From positions 47,706-111,705 of the forward strand of contig NZ_AOLQ01000015.1 of NCBI RefSeq assembly GCF_000337775.1: a stretch of DNA of 64,000 nt, in the 5' to 3' direction. The DNA comes from Haloarcula vallismortis ATCC 29715 (lineage in GTDB: Archaea > Halobacteriota > Halobacteria > Halobacteriales > Haloarculaceae). This document shows, in pieces, positions 56,052-64,000 of this stretch (positions within the stretch are counted from its first letter, which is position 1; every line of letters begins with the position of its first letter). The position numbers and the translations under genes are program-made. The notes below the pieces were generated by a model that saw only the letters and a program-made list of their open reading frames with translations, had not been told where the DNA came from and ran no database searches.

Positions 56052-56990
56052 ATGGTAAACGGGATCAACCTCGCGTTACAGTTCCTCGATAGCTTCGCGT
56101 TCATCGTGCTCGCCGCAGCGGGGTTGGCCATCATCTTCGGCATCATGGGCGTCATCAATCTGGCACACGGAGAGTTCATCCTCATCGGTGCCTACACCGC
56201 GACGCTGGCCGTAACGCAACTCGACCTCCCGCTTGTCGTGGCGATGCTCGTCGGTGGTCTGATAACCGGCCTCTTCGGGGTCCTGACCGAGCGGGTGATT
56301 ATCTCCGGCGCCTGGCCCAACTACGTCAGCCAGCGGACGCTTGGCCGTGACATCATCGAGCCGCTGTACGACCGGCTGGCCGATTCGATGGTCGCCACGT
56401 TCGGGCTCAGCCTGATACTGACTCAGGGAGCTCGGATACGCTTCGGGAACTCAATCAACCAGATTGCCACGCCGTTTGGTGCGATATCGTACGGTTCGTT
56501 CTCCTACTCGACGTATCGGATCGTGCTGGCCGGGGTCAGCATCGGGCTGCTTCTGGCCACCTACTACCTGTTCACTCGGACGGATTTCGGGATGCGCGCC
56601 CGGGCGACGATACAGGACAAGGAAACGGCACAGGCCATGGGCGTCAACACTGACCGAATGTACATGCTGACGTTTGGAATCGGTTCGGCGCTGGCTGGAC
56701 TGACCGGCGCGCTGTTCGCGCCAGTCATCTCGATGCAGCCGACGCTGGGCGACCAGTTTCTGGTCGAGGCGTTCGTCGCCGTCGTCGTCGGGGGGCCCAG
56801 CGTCGTCCTCGGGACCGCGCTCTCGGGCGGCGTCCTCGGGGCGATTCTGGCCACGTTCTCGAATCTCTACGGGACCTTCATCGGACGCATCGCGCTGCTG
56901 GTCGCCGCGCTGATTGCGCTCCGATTCCTCCCCGAAGGGATCACCGGCTTCCTCGAACAGGTACGGAAACGAAGACAGGAGAGCGAATAA
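56052..56990 (+). CDS. urtB: Urea ABC transporter permease UrtB
   Basis: The protein has 312 residues, LivH-like, with about eight membrane segments. Motifs: IMGVINLAHGEFILIGAYTA (about 35-54), GLSLILTQGARIRFGN, GMRARATIQDKETAQAMGVN (the EAA-like coupling loop) and GSALAGLTGALFAPV. It forms the pore together with UrtC. The stop codon is directly followed by the urtC ATG. Confidence 0.92.
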   Translation: MVNGINLALQFLDSFAFIVLAAAGLAIIFGIMGVINLAHGEFILIGAYTATLAVTQLDLPLVVAMLVGGLITGLFGVLTERVIISGAWPNYVSQRTLGRDIIEPLYDRLADSMVATFGLSLILTQGARIRFGNSINQIATPFGAISYGSFSYSTYRIVLAGVSIGLLLATYYLFTRTDFGMRARATIQDKETAQAMGVNTDRMYMLTFGIGSALAGLTGALFAPVISMQPTLGDQFLVEAFVAVVVGGPSVVLGTALSGGVLGAILATFSNLYGTFIGRIALLVAALIALRFLPEGITGFLEQVRKRRQESE

Positions 56991-58145
56991 ATGTCGACAA
57001 ACAGTGCAAACGGCGAGGCGGACAGGTCGCTCCCGAGCCGGCTCCGCAGCCGGTTCGAGGGGCCAAACACTATCGGGGAATCACGCGGGTTCTGGGTCGG
57101 CTTCGCTGTCGCCGTGGCGGCACTCGCCGTCTACCCAGCGTTCGGTGACGGCTCACAGCTGTCGCTGTTTATGGTGCTTGCCTTGCTGGGGCTTTCCCTG
57201 TCAGTCGTCTGGGGCTATTCGGGCGTACTGAGCTTCGGGCAGGTCGTCTTCTTCGGCATCGGGGCCTACACGTTCGGCGTCGTCTCGATCAACTTCGCGA
57301 CTCCGGGCGGTATCACGGCTGCCGTCGTCGCCGGTATCGTCGGCGGTGGCCTCAGCGCAGCGATACTGGGCTATTTCATGTTCTATGGCGGGGTGCGAGA
57401 CGTCTACGTGACCATCATCACGCTCGTTTCGACCATCGTGATGCACACGTTCATGGCCCAGACCGCGGGGTCCGAGTGGGCCATCGGCGAGGCTGCCCTC
57501 GGTGGGTTCAACGGGATGCCAGATATCCCTCTGTTGACCCTCGGGGTCGAAGGAGTCTCCTACCAGTTCATCTACAACCCGTTTCCGATGCGGATCATCG
57601 GTATCGGCGCGTTTGAGATCAGCCCGTTCTACTACCTCGTGCTGGTGTTGCTGGTCGGGACGTACCTCGGACTCCGAGCCCTCGTGAACTCCGACTACGG
57701 CCGTGTGATGGTCGCTGTCCGCGAGGACGAGGACCGCACCGAGATGTTCGGCTACAACGTGACCCGCGTCAAGTTCGTCGTGTTCACACTTGGAGGCGCG
57801 CTGGCGGGTCTGTCCGGCGTCCTGTACGCCGCGCGGAACGTCTACATCGACCCGACGGTGTTCTCGCTGCTGTTCGCGACGCTGCCGGTCATCTGGGTGA
57901 GCATCGGCGGCCGCAAGAGCCTGCTCGGGGCCGTCGTCGCAACGCTTGCCATCGAATACCTCCGCATCTCGATGGCGGGCGAACTGGCGCTGGTACTGCT
58001 TGGCACCCTGTTGCTGGTGACGATTCTGGTCCTTCCGAGCGGCTTCGTTCCGTGGCTCCATGAGCAGGCCATCGAAACCCGACTCGGCCCGGGCGAAGCT
58101 GGTGAAGCTGACGCCCCCGACGCACCGAGTGAGGTGAGTGACTAA
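56991..58145 (+). CDS. urtC: Urea ABC transporter permease UrtC
   Basis: The protein has 384 residues, LivM-like. It has a ~30-residue hydrophilic N-terminus, then membrane segments with SVVWGYSGVLSFGQVVFFGI (about 70-89), the coupling loop GRVMVAVREDEDRTEMFGYN and GGALAGLSGVLYAARNVYID. The C-terminal tail is acidic. TAATG overlaps the urtD start by one base. Confidence 0.92.
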   Translation: MSTNSANGEADRSLPSRLRSRFEGPNTIGESRGFWVGFAVAVAALAVYPAFGDGSQLSLFMVLALLGLSLSVVWGYSGVLSFGQVVFFGIGAYTFGVVSINFATPGGITAAVVAGIVGGGLSAAILGYFMFYGGVRDVYVTIITLVSTIVMHTFMAQTAGSEWAIGEAALGGFNGMPDIPLLTLGVEGVSYQFIYNPFPMRIIGIGAFEISPFYYLVLVLLVGTYLGLRALVNSDYGRVMVAVREDEDRTEMFGYNVTRVKFVVFTLGGALAGLSGVLYAARNVYIDPTVFSLLFATLPVIWVSIGGRKSLLGAVVATLAIEYLRISMAGELALVLLGTLLLVTILVLPSGFVPWLHEQAIETRLGPGEAGEADAPDAPSEVSD

Positions 58146-58951
58146 TGAGTGATACTGAAACCGAATCCGACGTCGATTCGCTCGGACCGAACGTCCGACA
58201 GACCGCCGCGGAACTGGCAACGGGTGACAGAACGGAGACGCTGCTGCAGACCGACGGGCTCGTCAAGCAGTTCGGCGGCTTCACCGCCACTGACGACGTG
58301 GACTTCTCGGTCGCCGAAGGGGAGCTACGCTGTCTCATCGGCCCAAACGGTGCCGGCAAGTCGACGCTGCTGAACCTGATTACCGGGACCTACGAGGCGA
58401 GCGATGGCAGTATCTACTACAACGGCCACGACATCACTGACTTGGACCCACACGAGCGGGTGTCACGCGGCATCAGCATGAAGTTCCAGGTTCCGTCTGT
58501 GTACGGTGACCTGAGCGTCAGAGAGAACGTCAGGCTCCCCGTCCAGCAGTTCGCCGACGGGGAGGAACGACGGCGGCTGGTTGCCGAGGCCATCGAGGCT
58601 GCAGGGCTTACGGGCTATGAAGATGTCGACGCCGGCCAGCTCTCACACGGTCAGCAACAGCAACTGGAAATCGGGATGGCTGCCGCGCTTGAACCCGACC
58701 TGCTCCTGCTTGACGAGCCGGTCGCTGGCCTCGACGTGGCCGAACGCGAAGCCATCGCCGAGCGAATCACGCGGCTCAACGAGGAGCAAGGCATCGCCTT
58801 TGTGGTTATCGAACACGACACCGACTTCGTCGCGAGTATCGCCGAAGAAGTCACTGTCCTGCACAACGGCGAGGTGTTCCGGGAAGGGCCGGTCGAGGAA
58901 ATCGAATCCGACCCCGAAGTTCAGCGCATCTACTTGGGGGGTGAGTCGTGA
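58145..58951 (+). CDS. urtD: Urea ABC transporter ATPase UrtD
   Basis: The protein has 268 residues, LivG-like. Walker A GPNGAGKSTLLNLITG (about 67-82), LSHGQQQQLEIGMAAAL (signature, with H in place of the second G), Walker B LLLLDEPVAGLDVAER and the switch His in VIEHDTDFV are present. The ~30-residue acidic N-terminus before the domain is extra. It overlaps the urtE start region. Confidence 0.93.
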   Translation: MSDTETESDVDSLGPNVRQTAAELATGDRTETLLQTDGLVKQFGGFTATDDVDFSVAEGELRCLIGPNGAGKSTLLNLITGTYEASDGSIYYNGHDITDLDPHERVSRGISMKFQVPSVYGDLSVRENVRLPVQQFADGEERRRLVAEAIEAAGLTGYEDVDAGQLSHGQQQQLEIGMAAALEPDLLLLDEPVAGLDVAEREAIAERITRLNEEQGIAFVVIEHDTDFVASIAEEVTVLHNGEVFREGPVEEIESDPEVQRIYLGGES

Positions 58952-59649
58952 TGCTCGACCTCGACGACGTTTCCGCCGCCTACGACACGACACCGATACT
59001 GCGGGACGTGGACCTCTCCGTCGAGGCGGGGGAAATTGTCGGCGTGATGGGCAAAAACGGTGTCGGCAAAACAACGCTCCTGAAGACGGTGATGGGCTTG
59101 CTAGAGCCCAGCAAAGGGACCATCAGCTACGACGGCGTTGATGTGACCGACGCGAGTGCCGACGAGCGCGCCCGCGCTGGCATCGGTTACATCCCGCAGG
59201 GCCGGGACGTGTTCCCCAAGCTAACCGTCGAACAGAACATCAAAATGGGTGAGACCATCCGGTCTGACAGCGACGAAACGCTGTACGACCAGATATACGA
59301 CTACTTCCCCGTGCTCGAAGAGCGGGCCAGTCAAGAGGCCGGCACGCTCTCTGGCGGGCAACAGCAGATGCTGGCCATCGGCCGCGCACTTATCTCGAAC
59401 CCCGACTTGCTCCTGCTCGACGAGCCAAGCGAGGGAATCCAGCCCTCCATCGTCGACCAGATCAGCCAGGACATGCAGGCGATAAACGACGACCTCGGGA
59501 CGACGATTCTGTTCGTCGAGCAGAACCTTGGGGTCATCCGTGAGATGGCCGACCGCTGTTACGCGATGGAGCGTGGCACGGTCGTCGACGAACTCGGCCC
59601 GTCGACGATTGCCGACGAGGACGCGATTGCGGAGTACCTCGCGGTCTGA
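58951..59649 (+). CDS. urtE: Urea ABC transporter ATPase UrtE
   Basis: The protein has 232 residues, LivF-like. Walker A GKNGVGKTTLLKTVMG (about 35-50), signature LSGGQQQMLAIGRAL, Walker B LLLLDEPSEGIQPSIV and FVEQNLGVIREMADRCY are complete. GTG 58948 directly precedes ATG 58951, so the start may be one codon earlier. It ends the urt operon. Confidence 0.93.
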   Translation: MLDLDDVSAAYDTTPILRDVDLSVEAGEIVGVMGKNGVGKTTLLKTVMGLLEPSKGTISYDGVDVTDASADERARAGIGYIPQGRDVFPKLTVEQNIKMGETIRSDSDETLYDQIYDYFPVLEERASQEAGTLSGGQQQMLAIGRALISNPDLLLLDEPSEGIQPSIVDQISQDMQAINDDLGTTILFVEQNLGVIREMADRCYAMERGTVVDELGPSTIADEDAIAEYLAV

Positions 59650-59819
59650 GACGGACTGCTATCGCAGTTTTCGACTTCGTCGCTGGGCGGTCGCCGTCGG
59701 AACGACGGGTCGCCGCTCAGACCTGTGGTGGACTGTCTGCCAGCCGACTCATCCACAACCACGCGCAAGCAACCGAATCAACAGGGACTTGAGTACCCAT
59801 CGTACAGACGTGTACACGA

Positions 59820-62650
<2,831 letters not shown>

Positions 62651-63008
62651 TCTCCGTAATACGGGCTGTTGTGACCCGTCTCTTCTCTGTCGTCGTTGTA
62701 GCGGGGAACGATACCTACGACTATCCTTCCCGCACACTGTCCGCCAACGGCTCTTGTACGCCGCGGGGCCGAAAAGTACGCACCCTGTCTGAACTGTTTT
62801 CATACATCACTACGCGCGAGAACCCGTTGAATCGGTGTTACTGTTAAGAGCAGTCACGGACATGGCTACTCCGAGCGGCCTTACTCTGGAACGACGGTAA
62901 CACTGGTCATCGAACGCAAACTGATACCTCTCCCTGTCACCATCACTGTTGAAGATCAGCGATGGGTCCGTACAATGTGTTCCGGCATTTCGTGGCCGCC
63001 GCCTGGTG
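62651..63008. other. Intergenic between TnpB element and nth
   Basis: About 360 bases. A frame near 62810-63040 on the minus strand includes DRERYQFAFDDQ, weakly like the start of a HalOD1 domain, but it breaks at once and overlaps nth. No supported gene. Confidence 0.4.
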
Positions 63009-63710
63009 CTAACACCCCTTGCAACTGCAGTAGCGCTCACAGACCGGGTTCGAACAGTCGGGACGACGCGCTGAGCAGAACTCTCGGCCGTGGGTGATAA
63101 GCAGGACGTGCAGTGGGTAAGTCAGTTCGTCGGGAATGAGTGCGTCTAGCTCGTCGTGGGCGCGCTTGTTAGTGGCCGACTCGGTTACTAACCCGAACCG
63201 CTTGGAGACCCGCTCGACGTGGGTATCGACAGCCATCGTTGGCTTCCCGAAGTGGAAGTTCAGGACGACGCTGGCGGTCTTTGGGCCAACCCCCTTGATG
63301 TCGGTGAGCCAGCCTTTCGCCTCCTCGGCAGGCATGGCGTCGAGAAAGGCAAGGGAATAGGCACCACCGGTTTCCTCGCGGATGGCCGCAAGCGCCCGCT
63401 GAATGCGGGCAGCCTTCTGGTCGGGCAGTCCTGCGACGCGGATGGTGTCGGCTAGTTTATCATGGTCTGCGGACTCAATGGCTTCGAAATCATCGTACGC
63501 CGCGAATAGCGCCTCGGAGGCTCGGCGCGTGTTCTCGTCGGCGACGTTCTGTGAGAGAATCGTCGTCACCAACTGTCGAACCCCCTCGCCAGGGTCGGCG
63601 CTGGCGTCGGCGCCGTGATCGCTCGTGCGTTCGACTGGGCCATGCAGTGAGACGAGATCGTCATGCAGGTCACGAACATCGGCGGCGTCCCACTTCTCAA
63701 TCGTCGACAT
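63009..63710 (-). CDS. nth: Endonuclease III (HhH-GPD DNA glycosylase/lyase)
   Basis: The protein has 233 residues from ATG 63710 (MSTIEKWDAAD). The helix-hairpin-helix LTDIKGVGPKTASVVL carries the catalytic Lys (KTA) and is followed by the catalytic Asp in AVDTHVERVSKRFG. A C-terminal [4Fe-4S] cluster fits CSARRPDCSNPVCERYC (spacing C-x7-C-x4-C-x3-C). It removes oxidised pyrimidines and nicks the abasic site in base-excision repair. An in-frame ATG at 63740 is less likely, as it adds a basic stretch. Confidence 0.9.
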   Translation of the reverse strand: MSTIEKWDAADVRDLHDDLVSLHGPVERTSDHGADASADPGEGVRQLVTTILSQNVADENTRRASEALFAAYDDFEAIESADHDKLADTIRVAGLPDQKAARIQRALAAIREETGGAYSLAFLDAMPAEEAKGWLTDIKGVGPKTASVVLNFHFGKPTMAVDTHVERVSKRFGLVTESATNKRAHDELDALIPDELTYPLHVLLITHGREFCSARRPDCSNPVCERYCSCKGC

Positions 63711-64000
63711 ATTCCTTGACACGGACCGGACCGACTTCAAGACACTGACCCGCCGTTCGGTTTCGATCCGTGTCAGTCCACGCCGCCCCTACCCCCTGCC
63801 AGAAACGACTTTTGACGGAGCCACCCCACCCACCGTGTGACTGGTAGGCAGCAGCAATGTCGGGGCCTGTCTATCGGGGCAGTCCCCCATCACTAACAGC
63901 AATCGTGTGTAGTGATAGGGGGAGGTAATCACAGCGGCTCTGCCTGAATATAACGAGATGTAGTGTCACTGACTGTGGATTTCTTCTTAGCGATGCGAAA
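63711..64000. other. Right-edge intergenic region
   Basis: About 290 bases with no gene up to the window edge. It contains the hairpin at 63884-63922. Confidence 0.4.
63884..63922. repeat. Inverted repeat CCCCCATCACT / AGTGATAGGGGG
   Basis: The arms pair over 11 positions with one bulged A, around a 16-base loop. It lies about 175 bases upstream of the nth start. It could be a terminator for a gene beyond the window edge or an operator. Confidence 0.4.

Noticed and set aside
62810..63040. Possible HalOD1 output-domain remnant
   Set aside because: Only about ten residues resemble the domain start, the frame breaks at once, and it overlaps the end of nth.

Overview
The window is haloarchaeal. 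The proteins are acidic, the coding GC is high, many genes have little or no leader, and the families are typical of halophilic archaea: HTH_10/Bat-type regulators, PAS/GAF/receiver kinases, IS1341-type TnpB, IS6-type transposase, DUF7344-like and rubrerythrin-like small proteins. The gene content best fits a Haloarcula-like genome, but that genus call is an inference from content and not from a marker gene. I saw no rRNA, tRNA, CRISPR array or replication origin.

Layout. 1-7.0 kb is a mosaic: the end of an unknown gene, a geranylgeranyl-reductase-like flavoprotein, an intact IS6 element with perfect ends and a 7-bp target duplication, then a divergent IclR regulator and NhaC antiporter. 7.0-8.8 kb holds DUF4864, a LOV-like PAS protein without the photoactive cysteine, and a DUF3592 membrane protein. 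8.8-13.7 kb is a tight operon (minus strand) of an Nramp-like transporter, hyuA and hyuB. 13.8-27.1 kb is a glutamate/signalling block: an RHH regulator, two glutamate dehydrogenases, a Bat-like regulator, a 47-residue zinc protein coupled to the second gdh, and two divergent PAS histidine kinases. Two of the three receiver domains there lack the phosphoacceptor Asp.

27.1-28.6 kb is a gene-poor stretch with two hairpin elements sharing the same ends and a decayed binding-protein fragment. Then come a CBS-less GuaB/GMP-reductase family enzyme, a small membrane protein, and a molybdopterin formate-dehydrogenase-type subunit. 32.6-39.1 kb is a nitrous-oxide-reductase maturation island (nosD-nosF-nosY, then an HTH regulator, nosL and a membrane protein) without nosZ, interrupted by low-GC sequence with an IS6 relic and an NTF2-like gene. 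39.3-47.1 kb is a stress/redox block: two FMN split-barrel proteins around a tandem UspA, a Ca2+-type P-ATPase, a CoA-disulfide-reductase-like flavoprotein, a start-less gene remnant, thioredoxin and a TrmB-like regulator. DUF302 and a methyltransferase follow.

48.8-59.6 kb is a complete urea module: ureBCAGDEF on the minus strand, with all neighbours overlapping by 1-4 bases, and the divergent urtABCDE ABC transporter. The shared intergenic region carries two perfect inverted repeats, a TATA-like box and a short ORF that overlaps urtA by ATGA. The window ends with an NSS transporter whose stop codon lies inside the end of an IS1341-type TnpB element, and with endonuclease III. Nitrogen metabolism (urea uptake and hydrolysis, two GDHs, amide hydrolysis by HyuAB) is the main theme.
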